64,000 nt of DNA from Prorocentrum cordatum (GCA_963575745.1 CAUYUJ010009857.1:117501-181500); one strand, 5' to 3'. Shown: positions 23,410-34,304, counted from the first letter of the stretch. Made by a program: numbers and translations. The notes: generated from the sequence alone by a model not told the origin.

Positions 23410-24165
23410 CCCCCTCTCGCATGGCGGCACAGTTTGCCCCTAGCGGCACCCCCGTTTAGGCCTTCCAGCTGGCGCAGGCGTCCCGTGCCTCGCCGCCGAC
23501 GCAACAAAAAGTGCTCCATGACCTGGTGTGGCGCCCGCCTGCAAGGAGGACGCACAGTTCTAATGTGCCATTCTGCGTCCCGTCATCGATCGGGGTTCAG
23601 AAGAACGTGTTCAGATTGCTGCATAGGCATAGTTGGCCTAGGTAGGGTGAGTGGGCAGCCGGATTTTCTCACCCCCGCACTCTTGACGACCTCTTGCTGC
23701 CTTGCTCGCGCGCTGCACGGCACGCGCGTGGGACACCGCAGCAGTTTGGCCCAGAAGAGGACCTAGAGTCAAACGCGTCGCCAGCTAAAAGTGGTTGAGA
23801 TCGGTAATACACCAAGGGCTCGCCGTGAGGCCCACCGATGAGTGTTCTAAGAACCCGCCGTGGTGTGCCCGATCTGCTCTTAGAGCAGATCTGGTCGAGG
23901 CAGTGTTGCGTTGCCCGTTCGGTTTTGGGCTATGAGGACAGTGCTCTGTGACTGGAGCGTTTTCGGCGGCGAGCGAAGGGGGGAAACAAGAAGAGTGGGG
24001 CTCGCCAATCCCTGTTTGCGCGCCCCCGAGAGGTTCGCGTTTTTTGTTGCGGGCGTCCTCGTCGATCCTCTGCGGCTCTGCGGCCCCGGCAGGCCTTCAG
24101 CGGCCGCGGATCGTCCCGAGCGGCCGACGGGGGACCGAGGGGAGGAAGCGATGCCCCAGACCGCT
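23410..24165. other. No gene recognised
   Basis: Mostly unique sequence with an AAGAGCAGATC-type inverted repeat near 23875-23890. Nothing supported as an exon. Confidence 0.35.
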
Positions 24166-24171
24166 ACCCCC

Positions 24172-24318
24172 TCAGTCGGGCCTGTCCCTCAGGAGGAATA
24201 TTCAAACATGCAAAACAAATCTGGGGACGGTTGTTTCTATTTTTCCTAGCATTTAATATTTTTGGGTTGTTTTCTTTGTTCATCCAAGATCCGCCTGCAG
24301 GAGGGCATGCCCGACCCA
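24172..24318. mobile_element. TTAAGTCGGGC element, copy 5
   Basis: CTCAGTCGGGCCTGTCC and GGCATGCCCGACCCAA ends; flanks CGCTACCC and CGCTACAC match at seven of eight bases. Confidence 0.75.
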
Positions 24319-24669
24319 ACGCTACACCTTCGCCCGTTGTGTTCTTGTTTCGGCCTCCTGCGAGGCTCTCGTCGCCACCGCTGGACTCGCCCAGAAGACT
24401 TGGTCAGAAAAGCACCTCGGGAGAGGTCCAGGGAGTAGCGGTATCGGTCCCTTTTTGGTCTCCCCAGGCATGGCCCGAAAGCCAGGAAGGGAGGAGGGGA
24501 ACGCTTGCCCCCCAGGCTTCGCGGCGGCCCAGCCTGCGAGTCACCAGGGCCAACGTTTGAGTCCAGCTCGTGGCGCCCAGTCTCTTGGGGGGCTCACGGT
24601 GCCATTCGATCGGAGGGAGGAAAGGTGGGGGGGGGAGCAGCGGGAGGAGAGGGAGAAGAGGAAGGGGGT

Positions 24670-24870
24670 GGAGGACACGCCAGGTGCGCTCTCGTCATAT
24701 CTGACGTCCTACCCCTCCCTGCCATCCCTTACCATGGCGTAGACATCCTCTCTATTCCACAGTCGGATGTCGAGCAGGGCAATGATCGCGAGAGGGTGAT
24801 TACGCGATGCATGGTAGAGCACGGCATGCCATGGCGTAGAAGAAGACGGCAGAGGGTAGCATGCCATAGC
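24670..24870. repeat. CAGTCGGATGTCGAGCAGGG repeat, copy 1
   Basis: Contains CACAGTCGGATGTCGAGCAG, GCAATGATCGCGAGAGGGTG and ATTACGCGATGCATGGTAGA; a close copy lies at 60.2 kb. Confidence 0.65.
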
Positions 24871-24985
24871 ATGGCGTGGCATTGCGCAGTAAGCATTGCA
24901 TCACACAGCATTGCAAGGCAAAGCATGGCATCGCACAGCGGCGCAGAACACAACATCGCACAGCATGTCATGGCATGGCGCCAGG
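24830..24985. repeat. GCATGGCATCGCACA irregular short repeat
   Basis: GCATGGC, GCATTGC and CACAGCAT words repeat every 10-12 bases. Confidence 0.65.
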
Positions 24986-25304
24986 TTCTTCGGAGGGTAA
25001 GCGGATCGTCTTCGAGAGGTCTGGGCCGGTCTGGAGTCGTGGCTCCATGTCTAGCTCCTTGGGCTCCCCGAAAAGTTCCACACAAGGCGGGGCTGATCGA
25101 GAGCACCCGCTGGCTTTGCTTTCAACATCGCATTCTGAAAAGCAGAAACAGGGATCCCACTTGATACTTTGTGAAAACGACGACGCCCCTAAATAAGGGG
25201 GGGTGCTTCTGCGGCCCAAAAAATTAGCGAATCGGCACCGAATGTGGAATCACTTCCGATGTTTTCTTTCAGGGGGGGGCATTCTCTAGATTTCGGGGCC
25301 TATT

Positions 25305-25440
25305 TAGAAGGAAGGCCAGGGCTGGAGCACGATTCGGAACGAGCGGAAGCGCGGAAATGAGGCCAGCGTTGAAGCGGGAGTACGATTCGGAACGAGTGGG
25401 ACCCCGCAAATGAGGACAGCGCTGCAGCGGGAACAACATC
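25305..25440. repeat. ACGATTCGGAACGAGCGGAA ~60-bp repeat
   Basis: Two tandem units with GGAGCACGATTCGGAACGAG and GGAAATGAGGCCAGCG; the same unit occurs at 60.4 kb after the same companion repeat. Confidence 0.65.
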
Positions 25441-25865
25441 TTGAATCAAAAACGCAAGCGAAAACCCGATTAATGAGAATCTGGTTTGTAAAAAAACAAT
25501 ACGCGGAGGGGGGGGGCTTGATATCGTCCGGGCGGGGCTCGTTCGCCAGCACGGAGCCACATGAACCGTCGCCAAAGGTTTCTCACTCCAGGTGGCCTCC
25601 AGGAGATATGAAGATCCAGTGCAATCTGAGATATATGGAAGGCAATAGGCACCAGGCGACAGGGTCAGGTAACAGGCCGTGGCTCTACAAGGCCCAATGC
25701 CCGTTGGCGCGAGCTCCCTCGCGCAGCGATGGGGGCAGAAGGTAGTCGCGCTTCTCTAGCCCGACGTGCAAGGACAATCTCCCCAACCCTCGTGACCCTC
25801 CGTACCCGCCTGGAACCCGCATAGCTCGCACATGGGGCTATCAGTTAGGACGACCTTGAAACTAG

Positions 25866-26275
25866 TGGATGAGGAGGAGGAGGAGGCGGAGGCGGAGGAG
25901 GAGGAGGAGGAGATACATGAGGAGTAGGAAGAGGAGGAGGTGGAGGAGGAGGAGGAGGAGGAGGAAGAGGGGGGGGGGGCGGAGAAGGAAGAGGAGGGAG
26001 GAGTATAGGAGCGGAGCAGGGAGAAGAAGGGCCAGGGGAAGCAAGGGGGGCGGATGAGGAAGAGGAGGAGGAGGAGGAGGAGAAGGAGGACGATGAGGGC
26101 GAGATCAAGGATAAGAATGGCAAGCGAGAAAGAGGGGGAGGAGGGTGAGGAGGGACGAAGGACAAAGACGAGGTTGGAGGACGATGAGATGGGACGACGG
26201 ACGAGGTGGGATCAGTGGAGGAGGAGAAGGAGGCGCTTGAGGAGGAGAACGAAAAGGAGGGTGGAGTAGGGGGAC
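25866..26275. repeat. GAG-rich purine tract
   Basis: GAGGAGGAGGC and GAGGAAGAGG units over about 400 bases; + strand frames are poly-Arg/Glu artefacts. Confidence 0.8.
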
Positions 26276-26422
26276 GACGACGACTAACGATGCAGAGGGA
26301 GACCTTGGGAGTGGAGAGCGGAGGGGACGGGAAGGGAAGTGGGGCGATGGTGTGGCGAAGGCAGAAGCGCCGGCATCCCCCCTCCGCCGAATCTGCCGCC
26401 GGCTTCCAGCTGTGCCCCGAAG

Positions 26423-26479
26423 GCTGGAGACGTCGTCGAGCTGGACGCCCCCGAGGCCTACAACGCGGTCACGCTGAAG
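26423..26479 (+). CDS. GT31 gene, exon 5 (GDVV...TLK motif)
   Basis: This 57-base exon gives AGDVVELDAPEAYNAVTLK (19 residues). It matches the conserved GT31 stretch in which G-D-(I/V) is followed by D-x-Y-x-N-L-T-L-K. It is bounded by CCCGAAG|GCT and AAG|GCGCGC, so the intron again starts with GC and the next exon also starts with GC. Joining it to exon 6 places the conserved tryptophan seven residues after the lysine, as in known family members; that is why I chose this donor over later ones. Confidence 0.78.
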
Positions 26480-26519
26480 GCGCGCGATCGCATCAGTCTC
26501 CCTGCAATGTTCCTTTCTT

Positions 26520-26715
26520 CTGCCTCTTCGGCCACGCCGTCCTTGGCTCCTCCTCCTCCTCCTCATCCTCCTCCTCCTCCTCCTTCTGCTCCTCTTCCTC
26601 GCCCGTCTCCTCCTGGTCCTTCTCGTCCCCAGCTTCCCCCCCCTGCTCTCCCTCCGCTCCTTCTCCTCTTCTCGCTCCCCGTTCTCATGTCCCCTCCCCC
26701 CCCCTTCCCTCCCGA
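26520..26715. repeat. CTC-rich pyrimidine tract
   Basis: CTCCTCCTC array with CCCCCT extensions, just downstream of exon 5. Confidence 0.8.
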
Positions 26716-26858
26716 AGCAGCGCCGGCCAAGGCCGCGGCCCGGAGGAATAGAGGCGGCGGGGCCGCACTCTCGTGGGCCCCGCCTCCCCGATCCCTCCCG
26801 GCCGCGCCCGTGCGGGCGGACCGCGTGCCAGCCGCAGGGCCGCAGGGCCGCGGAGGCG

Positions 26859-27029
26859 TCGGGGGTGGACAGACCTCCTACCCCGACGCGTCGATCAGCG
26901 AATTGGCCGTTTTCGGTTCGCGAGGGGGCGTCGCGGCCGTCGTTTTTGCGGGTCCAGGTCCGCGGGTTTCGGTCCCAGGCCGTTTTCACTGAGGGGAGGT
27001 TTGCTAAAGCGAGGTTTGTCCACCGCCGA
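26859..27029. mobile_element. TCGGGGGTGGAC inverted-repeat element, copy 1
   Basis: Ends TCGGGGGTGGACAGACC and GGTTTGTCCACCGCCGA are inverted. The middle carries GCGTCGATCAGCGAATTGG, CGTTTTCGGTTCGCGAG and AGGCCGTTTTCACTGAGGGG. Copies: 32.9, 54.4 and 61.9 kb. Confidence 0.75.
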
Positions 27030-27044
27030 AGGCGGCAGTCTCTG

Positions 27045-27272
27045 AGGCATGGGCTTTCTGGCACGCTGGTTTCAAGCAGTGACGAATCGTCTTGGCGTGC
27101 CCATAGCCCTGCCAAACCATGTTCTAGGAACCTGTTGTGGTTCCCACGGCATGTGCTTAGAACACTTTTGGCGGAAAGTGCTTTGTTTTGTCACATCGGG
27201 TGGATGTTCTAAGGACACTGCTTTTGGTTATTCGAACATTTTTGGGTTCTAAGAACATTTCGTGGTACGATG
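27045..27272. repeat. TTCTTAGAACATTTCGTGG family, copy 2
   Basis: CATGTTCTAGGAACCTGTTG, ACACATCGGGTGGATGTTCT and GTTCTAAGAACATTTCGTGG; TTAAGTCGGGC copy 6 has inserted at its 3' end. Confidence 0.6.
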
Positions 27273-27432
27273 AAGTCGGGCTTGTCACTCTGCAGGGGGA
27301 ATATTCAAAAAACAAGTCAAAAAATAGTCAGGGGACTATTTTTTGAGTATGTTTTGGCCATTTGGGGGCATGTTTTAGCTATCTTTTAATTCTCGTCGAA
27401 AATCCCCCTGAAGGGTGGCATGCCCGACTTCT
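27272..27432. mobile_element. TTAAGTCGGGC element, copy 6
   Basis: Ends TGAAGTCGGGCTTGTC and GGCATGCCCGACTTCT; flanks TGGTACGA and TGGCAGGA agree at six of eight bases. Confidence 0.75.
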
Positions 27433-27597
27433 TGGCAGGATTATGGGACTGCCAGGACGGTCGGTCCCTGCTCGGTGGTTGCTGGGGCGGTGCAGGGCCT
27501 GCCCCTGGCCCTCCGCTCGCGGAGAGATTGAGAGGGGGGAGAGATACCGATGGGTCCGTCGGGTCGCGGGGCAACCCCCTTGAGCCGCAGGGATGGG

Positions 27598-27645
27598 TCC
27601 CTCCTCCTCCTCCTCCTCCTCCTCCTCCTCCTCCTCCTCCTCCCA
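27598..27645. repeat. CTC array
   Basis: CTCCTC units flanked on both sides by TTGAGCCGCAGGGATGGG, a short direct repeat. Confidence 0.85.
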
Positions 27646-27859
27646 CTTGAGCCGCAGGGATGGGGGTGACCTGAAACAATCACGACGCGGCCCGACTTAC
27701 GAATAGTGCTGGTCAGCGCTCGCCCCGGTAGAGGTCCGTGGAGCAAGGGCGCCCTCGAGGGCGCGAAGTTATTCGCGCTTTGCGCTTCGCGGTTCGGCTC
27801 CGATTCCTCATCCTCCTCTTCTCTCCTGGGAGGCGGCGCGAGAGCGCGAGGTACACGCC

Positions 27860-28020
27860 GGTCGTTGAAAGTAGGTATTTTTGGATTCCCGGATCCCATA
27901 CCTACTTCAGGCGCCTTCCTACTTCAAGAATCGACATGCTTTTGCTGTGTTCTGTCATCTCTGCAGCTGGGAGGATCTGGACCCAATCTGCTATATCCGC
28001 CTTCCTACTTCATGTTTCTA
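27860..28020. repeat. GTTGAAAGTAGGTAT repeat, copy 2
   Basis: GTTGAAAGTAGGTATTTTTG and GGCGCCTTCCTACTTCAAG match the copy at 2.27 kb. Confidence 0.55.
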
Positions 28021-28204
28021 CCTACTTCTTCCGACCGACGTGTACCGATTCCGCTGCCCGTCCTGGATCTTGGAACAGTGGTGGTCAGCACTCACCCCGG
28101 TCGAGGTCCGTGGGTTAGCGGCATCTCGGCAGCTGTGAGCTGTTCCCCAAGGCTTCCGTAGCTGGAAGGTGCGGCGTGGCCCGCTCGAAGTGGCCTATCG
28201 GATT

Positions 28205-28315
28205 CCCCCCCTCCGCCCTCCCCTCCGCCCTCTCTTCCCCTCCGCCCTCCCCTCCGCCCTCCCCTCCGCCCTATCTGATTCCCCCCTCCGCCCTCCCCTC
28301 CCCTCCCCCGGGACC
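28205..28315. repeat. CCGCCCTCCCCT repeat
   Basis: Pyrimidine-rich CCCTCCGCCCTCCC units immediately upstream of exon 6. Confidence 0.8.
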
Positions 28316-28348
28316 CTCCGGAACGCTCGGAGGGGGAGGAGAGCGCAG

Positions 28349-28420
28349 GCCTTCGCGATGCTGGACTGGGCGTCCAGGAGTTTCCCGAACCTGCGCTTCC
28401 TGGTCCGAGCAGACGACGAC
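28349..28420 (+). CDS. GT31 gene, exon 6 (DDD metal-binding motif)
   Basis: The exon reads AFAMLDWASRSFPNLRFLVR then ADDD. It holds the FPNxRFLxRxDDD pattern of GT31 enzymes, in which the aspartates coordinate the metal and nucleotide sugar. It is exactly 72 bases, phase 0 at both ends. The acceptor is GCGCAG|GCC; the donor GAC|GTGAGG is one of the few canonical GT donors in the gene. Joining at DDD restores DDDVYL with exon 7, which supports both boundaries. A run of CCCTCC repeats lies just upstream. Confidence 0.85.
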
Positions 28421-28669
28421 GTGAGGGGAGGGGAGGGGAGGGGAGAGAAGTCGAAAGACGAGTGAGAAGGGATTCCATAGATGGCGGGGGGAGGATGGGA
28501 GAGGATGGATAGCTGGGGAGGAGATTGAGGAGGCGGATGCAGTGGGATGAGGCGGATGACACAGAGAACATTGACAAGTCGTCGGAGATTGGTTAGGGGG
28601 AAGACGGAGGGGGTGTGAAGGAGGAGCCCGACGAGGAGACGAAGGAGAGGGTGTAGAAGGACGGGCAGA

Positions 28670-28860
28670 TGGAGGATGAAGAGGATGAGGAGGACGAGGA
28701 GGAGGAGGAAGAGGAGGAGGAGGAGGGGGAGGAGGAAGGGGAATGTGAGAATCCTCCTCGTGTGTCCTGCGCGCCTCCCAGTGCCCAGTGCCAGGGAAGT
28801 GAGGCGGAGGATGAAGAGGAAGAGGTTGAGGATGAGGATGAAGAGGAAGAGTTGAAGAGG
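28670..28860. repeat. GAG/GAT-rich purine tract
   Basis: GAGGATGAGGAGGACGAGG-type sequence introducing the long GAT array. Confidence 0.75.
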
Positions 28861-28889
28861 GAGGACGAGAGAAGAAAACACTGGAAGAG

Positions 28890-29745
28890 TGAATGATGAT
28901 GGTGATCCCAATGATGATGATGATGGTGGTGGTGATGATGATGCTGATGGTGTTGATGATGATAGTGATGTTGAGGTTGGTGTAATTGTTGTTGATGATG
29001 ATGTTGACGACCATGGTGATGTTGATGATGGTGATGGTGATAATGACGACGTTGGTCATGATGATGCCGATGACGACGGTGATGCTGATGCTGTGCTGAT
29101 GAGGATGATTATTGTGAGGATGATATTGGTGATGATGGTGATGATGCTGATGGTAATGATGGTGATGTTGGTGATGATGCCGTTGCTGCTGATGATGACG
29201 ATGATGATGATGGTGGTGGTGATGATGATGATGATGCTGATGAAAATTATGGTTATGATGATGGTGGTAGTGGTGCTGATGACGATGGTGCTGGTGATAC
29301 TGATGTTGATGTTGATGATGATGTTGACGACGACGATGGTTATGATGATGCTGCTGATGATGATGATGGTGCTGTGGATGTTGATGCTGATCATGCTGAT
29401 GATGATGACGAAGAGGATGATGATGCTGCTGATGGTGATGATGGTGTTGATGATGATGCCGTTCCTGCTGATGATGACGATTATCATGATGGTGATGGTG
29501 ATGATGATGACGATGATATTGAATAGTTTGATTATGATGATGGTGGTGGTGGTGGTGCTGATGACGATGGTGCTGGTGATGATGATTTTGATGATGATGA
29601 TTATGTTGACGACGAGTATGATGATGATGATGATGATGATTATGCTGATGATAATTCTGATGATGATGATGCTGCTGGTGCTGGTGATGATGACGATGGT
29701 GATGATGATGCTGATGATGATGATGCTGATGCTGATGCTGATGAC

Positions 29746-29779
<34 letters not shown>

Positions 29780-29925
29780 CTGATGCTGATGATGATGGTA
29801 CTTTAGATGTTGATGATGAATATGATTATGCTGATGATGAGGAGGAGGAGGAGGAGCAGGAGGATGAGGAGGAGAAGAAGGAGCAGGAGGAGGAGGAGGA
29901 GGAGGACGGAGACGAGGACTAAAGG
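28890..29925. repeat. GAT array, about 1 kb, ending in GAG
   Basis: Interrupted GAT units with GTT, GCT and GAC variants, then GAG from about 29838. The + strand Asp/Glu-rich frame ends at TAA near 29920; it is treated as a repeat, not a gene. Confidence 0.9.
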
Positions 29926-30169
29926 GCCAGGGCGTGTTTTTTGACACTGGATTCGGCGCTCGCGGGATAATCGTTCGGGCTTCAATGGACCGTTGGCGCT
30001 GTCCTTGCGTCAGTTGTCCTGTACTCCCTCCATTCTTACTCCTCGGCCATGCCCGCCAACAGTCGCTTGGGTTGTGTGTGCCGTCTAATGGATCGAAAGG
30101 ACCGCCGTCACGAGGAGCGGGATGGGGAGGGGGGACATATCTCCAGCGGCGGGCCAGCGTCGCCGGCCT

Positions 30170-30425
30170 TGGCGTCGTCGTCGCCCTCCTCGTCGTCGTC
30201 GTCGTCATCGTCATAGTTGTCGCCCTCCTCGCCGTCATCGTCGCCGTGGTCGTCGCCGCCGTCGTGGCCGTCGCCGCCGCCGTCGTCGTCGGCGCCGCCG
30301 TCGTCGTCGTCGCCGCCGCCGCCGAGGGTCGACGCTCGTGGGCGGAGCCTGGCCGGGGCCTCCTCCTCCTCCTCCTCCTCCTCCTCCTCCTCCTCCTCCT
30401 CCTCTTCCTCCTCCTCCTCCTTCCG
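30170..30425. repeat. GTC and GCC arrays, then CTC array
   Basis: GTCGTCGTC with GCC interruptions to 30330, then a CTC run at 30360-30420 that ends about 20 bases before exon 7. Confidence 0.85.
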
Positions 30426-30446
30426 CCGCGGGGGCGGGGAGCGGAG

Positions 30447-30519
30447 GTGTACCTGCGCCCGGGGCCGCTGCTCCGGCAGCTGGAGCGGCGGCCGCCCGTG
30501 GCGTATGCCCGCCGGCCTG
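30447..30519 (+). CDS. GT31 gene, exon 7 (VYLRPGPLL)
   Basis: The exon follows GCGGAG and reads VYLRPGPLLRQLERRPPVAY then ARRP. In GT31 enzymes DDDVFV is followed by xPxxLLxxL, which this matches closely. The start is firm because it completes DDDVY. The end is less so: I used the GC donor at 30520 (phase 1, matching exon 8), but GC also follows GTG at 30500 in phase 0. A CTC array at 30360-30420 ends close to the acceptor and could serve as its pyrimidine tract. Confidence 0.75.
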
Positions 30520-30548
30520 GCGGCGGCACGGCCGCCACCCCCACCCGG

Positions 30549-30909
30549 TACGCCCACCTTCGTCCGTGCCGTCTCCCCGTCGTCATTCAAGCAGTGGCGA
30601 AGCGTCTCGGCTCGCTTATCTGCACGAGCGAGATGGGCACGGAAAAGCATGGGTTCAAGGACCGACAGCAGCTCCTGCTCACTTTGAACAGGGCTCGCGC
30701 TCCACGCCGCCGCGGCCTGTGTCCATTCGAGACAGAAGGCCGCCTGCCCAACAGCGGCCGCTGTTGGTTTGGGACAACATTTGTTGCTGGGCATTGTTCC
30801 CATTCTTTCCGTACCCATTTTGGGCGTCCGAAACCCAGTACGCCCACCTTCGTCCGTGCCGTCTCCCCGTCGTCCTTCAAGCAGTGGCGAAGCGTCTCGG
30901 CTCGCTTAT
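30549..30909. repeat. 71-bp direct repeat pair
   Basis: 30549-30619 and 30839-30909 are identical but for one base. Both contain CGCCCACCTTCGTCCGTGCC and AAGCAGTGGCGAAGCGTCTC. Part of the unit (AAGCAGTGGCGAAGCGTC) recurs at 34923. Confidence 0.85.
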
Positions 30910-30914
30910 AAGTC

Positions 30915-31110
30915 CCACCAAACAATGTTCTAAGAACTTTTCGTGGGTTCCACGAAATGTTCTTAGAGCATGTCTGGCGGAGTCTGTCCTGTTTTAACAC
31001 ATCGGGCTGATGTTCAAAGACCAGTGTTTTTGTTATCAGAAGGTTTTTGGGTTCTCAGAACATCTCGTGGTAGGACTATAGGAATGCCGGGACGGTCGGT
31101 CCGTGCTCAA
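30915..31110. repeat. TTCTTAGAACATTTCGTGG family, copy 3
   Basis: AATGTTCTAAGAACTTTTCG, CCACGAAATGTTCTTAGAGC and GGACTATAGGAATGCCGGGA, with internal inverted repeats. Confidence 0.65.
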
Positions 31111-31113
31111 GTC

Positions 31114-31272
31114 ATAAGTCGGGCATGTCCTCTACAGGAGGAATATCCCAGAATAGTCAACAATAGTCGGGGGGACGTTTTTTTCATTTTTGGGGCAATT
31201 TCCTAAATATGCTTGACTATTCTTTCAAGTTTTGGCCCAAGATCCGCCTGCAGGAGGACATGCCCGACCTAA
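31114..31272. mobile_element. TTAAGTCGGGC element, copy 7
   Basis: Ends ATAAGTCGGGCATGTCC and GACATGCCCGACCTAA; no target duplication is visible. Confidence 0.75.
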
Positions 31273-31289
31273 TCCTCGATCGGATAGCA

Positions 31290-31420
31290 AATACCAGCAC
31301 GGCATAAACATAAACTTTTGGCGCTCAGCGCGGATTTCTCGGATCCGCGTTGGGCCCCCCCGGAGGCGCCTCCGAAGTCCGCGAGGAGCCCCAAAAGTTT
31401 ATGTTTGCGCCGGCTTTTCT
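31290..31420. mobile_element. CATAAACTTTTGGCGC element, copy 2
   Basis: CATAAACTTTTGGCGCTC at the left, CCCCAAAAGTTTATGTTTGC at the right, with GGATCCGCGTTGGGCCCCCC inside. Confidence 0.65.
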
Positions 31421-31664
31421 TCTCCTGTAACTCCTGTAACGGGTCCTTTGGAAAGTTGCCGAAAGTAGCCATTTTAGGACCTCTTTCTGGCAGAGCAGCG
31501 TGGCCCACTTCTGGGAGGGTTGGGTTCGCCAGGTCGCTGGCCAAAGTACCGTCAGTGGAGTCCCCGTCAGAGGGGCGTTGAGGTCCCTCCAGCGCCGCTT
31601 CGGCCGTCTGCGTCTCCTCGTCGTCTCCCCCTTTGTCCTCCTCGTCCCTCTCGCCCTGGTCTTC

Positions 31665-31895
31665 TGCTCTAGGCGTCCTAGATGGAGTCGGAGTAGATGG
31701 GATCGGAGGATCGCGCCGCATCGCCGATGCATCGGCGATGCATCGGCGATTCGGTTCGATGTGGTGCCCAATCTTCTCCACGCCGACGTCTCGAATGTAT
31801 CGCCAGCGTCGCCAGTGCATGGCCGATGCATCGCCGTTGTACCGGCGATGCGGCGAGATTATGCAACCCCATCTACCCGGACCCCACCTGGGAGG
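31665..31895. mobile_element. GATGCATCGGCGATG element, copy 2
   Basis: AGGCGTCCTAGATGGAGTCG and ACCCCACCTGGGAGGCCTC ends around repeated CGATGCATCGGCGATG words. Confidence 0.65.
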
Positions 31896-31899
31896 CCTC

Positions 31900-32570
31900 T
31901 ATCTGCTGCTTGCCGCTCCCTCTCGTTGCCCGTGGCCTCCTCTCATCAGCCTCTCCTCGGCATGGACTGCTTTTTGTCTCTAACGCCTATCAGCAGAACT
32001 TGAAAAAGGAAAGGGTGGGAACGGACGAGGTAGGATGTAGGAAGAAGGGGCAGAGGATAAGGATCAGGACGGTGATGAGTCGCCCAGTATCTGGAGAGAG
32101 AACGCGAGAAGGGAACGACAGGGGGAGGAATGGACGCGTGGTCAAGATGAGGAGCGGCAGGGGCAGTATTAGGATTGGGCGACATAGAAGATAGTGTCCA
32201 TCTCGATCCGATCGGCCAGATTTGATATCGATGGCAGCCGGTCCGATCCGATTCGATTCCGAAACCCCAGCGATCTTATGCGTTCGATGCTGGCATGACG
32301 TTATCGTGTTTGCCGTTTGTCCAGGCGCGGCCGATTCGAGGCTCCGTACCGATGCGGCCCGATCCGACGCACATTCCGAACGACCCGAGTTGTTGATTCG
32401 GTGCGGATTGATGTTCTCCTGCCCCCTTGTCGTCCCCATCTCTGGCACTCGTCATCCTTCTCGTGCGCTTCGTCCCTCTCCTCCACCACATCTCCGTCCG
32501 GCATCATCCGCCTCCACGTTCTCCCTCTCGTCTTGCCTGTCTCTCCTCCAGCCACCGCCATCTCTGACCC
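31900..32570. other. No gene recognised
   Basis: Mixed sequence with several GATCCGATTCGATTCCG words near 32240; no exon supported. Confidence 0.35.
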
Positions 32571-32766
32571 GCTCTGCCCTTCCTCTTCGTCCTCCTCCTC
32601 CTCCTCCTCCTCCTCCTCCTCGTTCTTACTCCTTCTTTCTCCTACTGTCCGACCCGTCCTGCACTTCCTCTTCGTCCTCCTCGTCCTCCTCTGTCTTCCT
32701 CCTTCTTTCTCCTCCTGTTGGACTCGATGCTGGCCGATGCTGCAATGAGATGATCAGGAGGGGAAC

Positions 32767-32918
32767 AAACACACAGACACACTGAATCGTCCACTCCCAG
32801 GAAAATATGGGAAAATATGGGGATCGGGGGGGGAAGACAAAAATTCAGAAAATATAGGAAAATATGGGGAATCCTTTTATTTGTGTGTATTTATTTGTGT
32901 GTCCCAGGGCCCCTTCAG
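32767..32918. repeat. CACACAGACACA..TTTGTGTGTC element, copy 1
   Basis: CACACAGACACACTGAATCG and ATTTGTGTGTATTTATTTGT frame GGAAAATATGGG repeats; ends CCTTCAG, where the TCGGGGGTGGAC element begins. Confidence 0.65.
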
Positions 32919-33090
32919 TCGGGGGTGGACAGACCCCCCAACAGTGACACGTCGATTAGTGAATTGTCCTTTTTCGGTTCTCGAGAGGGCACCGCGGCCG
33001 TTATTTTCCAGGCTCGCGCCCGCCAGGTTTGGGCCTCAGGTCGTTTTCACTAAACCACGTTTTACTAAAGGGAGGTCTGTCCATCCCCGA
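32919..33090. mobile_element. TCGGGGGTGGAC element, copy 2
   Basis: Ends TCGGGGGTGGACAGACC and GTCTGTCCATCCCCGA; TTCAG lies on both sides. Confidence 0.75.
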
Positions 33091-33161
33091 TTCAGATGAA
33101 ACGAATCCGAGGCAGCTCATCGGACCCCGGGGATCCCCGGGGGCAGGAGCCGGATTATGGT

Positions 33162-33348
33162 TAAGTCGGGCGTGTCCCCCTGCAGGGGAATTTTCGACAT
33201 TTTTTTTAAGACCCAAGAGTATTCCAAAAAGGTCAAAAGATATTCAAAAATAGTCCCCATCTTATTTTTGGACTATTTTTAAAAATTTTTGGGGGGTATT
33301 TTTTATTTGTCGTCGAAAATCCCCCTGAAGGGGGACAGGCCCGACTTA
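33162..33348. mobile_element. TTAAGTCGGGC element, copy 8, with 8-bp TSD
   Basis: TTAAGTCGGGCGTGTCCCC and ACAGGCCCGACTTAA ends are flanked by a perfect GATTATGG on both sides. Confidence 0.85.
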
Positions 33349-33650
33349 AGATTATGGATGAGCGACGGTGTTCGCAGCCGCCACCGCGAGTACAGTCGAC
33401 CCGCACAGTAAGAATGGGCAGCCTTCCCAAGGAAACCCTTGCATCCTTGCCTCCTCGGCCCGTCCTTGGCCACTTTCGTTGGCCGCGCCCCGCTCGAGAA
33501 GCTTCGAGATGGGCGTCCAAGGCACTTGCTTCCTTATACAGTGGACACTCCTTGGGGTAGGTTCTCCAGCGTGAGACGCTCAGCAGAAGATGGATACTGC
33601 TTTTCGGGCGAACGCCAGCGTACCTTGGTGCACACATGGTCGTGTCCCAG

Positions 33651-33727
33651 CCCTTCCTGAGCGTCTGCCCTCCTTGGCGGAGGGCCTCGAGGATCTGTGG
33701 GGGAACTTCGACCACGGCTCAAACCCG
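33651..33727 (+). CDS. GT31 gene, exon 8 (LWGNFDHG)
   Basis: It reads LPERLPSLAEGLEDLWGNFD then HGSNP. LWGNFDHGS stands where animal and plant GT31 proteins have a Y-W-G-x-F-x-x-G segment between the DDD strand and the acceptor loop. The acceptor is GTGTCCCAG, whose two-base lead fits the phase-1 end of exon 7, and the donor is CCG|GTGCGG in phase 0. Alternative acceptors inside the block (33682, 33691) would shorten it. The opposite strand is also open here, so the call leans on motif position and phase. Confidence 0.5.
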
Positions 33728-34304
33728 GTGCGGGATCCAGGATCGGCCATTGAGCCGGCCAGGGGCGGGCCGCAGGCAGGGAAGAGAGGGGGGGCCTCTG
33801 CTGCCTGCCTTCCTGGTGTCAGCGCTTCCTCGCAGCCGGCCCCGGGGCGATGCCCAGCAGAGTCAGGGGACCGAGGAGGGCGAAGGGAGCAAAGGGAGTG
33901 AGTGTGGAGGATCTGGTCGGGGAGGCGTGCCGATCACTGCAGCGGCGCGCGGGGGAGATGGTTGCTCGGTGGTGGGGCAGGATGAGGCAGGGGCGGTGCT
34001 CGAAAGGGGGGGGGCAGGAGGCGCGCAAAAGCCCGGGGGGCACCTCGAGCTGCCCACGAGTCTCTGATGCAACTTCTGGCAGGTCAAATTCTTATTTTGC
34101 CCCGGTCCGAAGTCCGGCCTAAATCCCGTCCAGTCCGTCTCAATCCGGTTGAATCCGGCGCAATCCCGCTCAGTCCGCGGCCCAATCCGGCGCAAGGACC
34201 CCCCCACGAATAGCTCAATTCTCCCCAGCCCTGGCCCTTCCCACGAAGACCTCCCGCAGCAGTTGCCTCCCGACACGAGTGCCGCCGCCAGCGTGCTTCG
34301 GGCC

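Noticed and set aside
28271-30586. A 771-residue - strand frame with poly-His
   Set aside because: It is a read-through of the GAT array and neighbouring CTC tracts.
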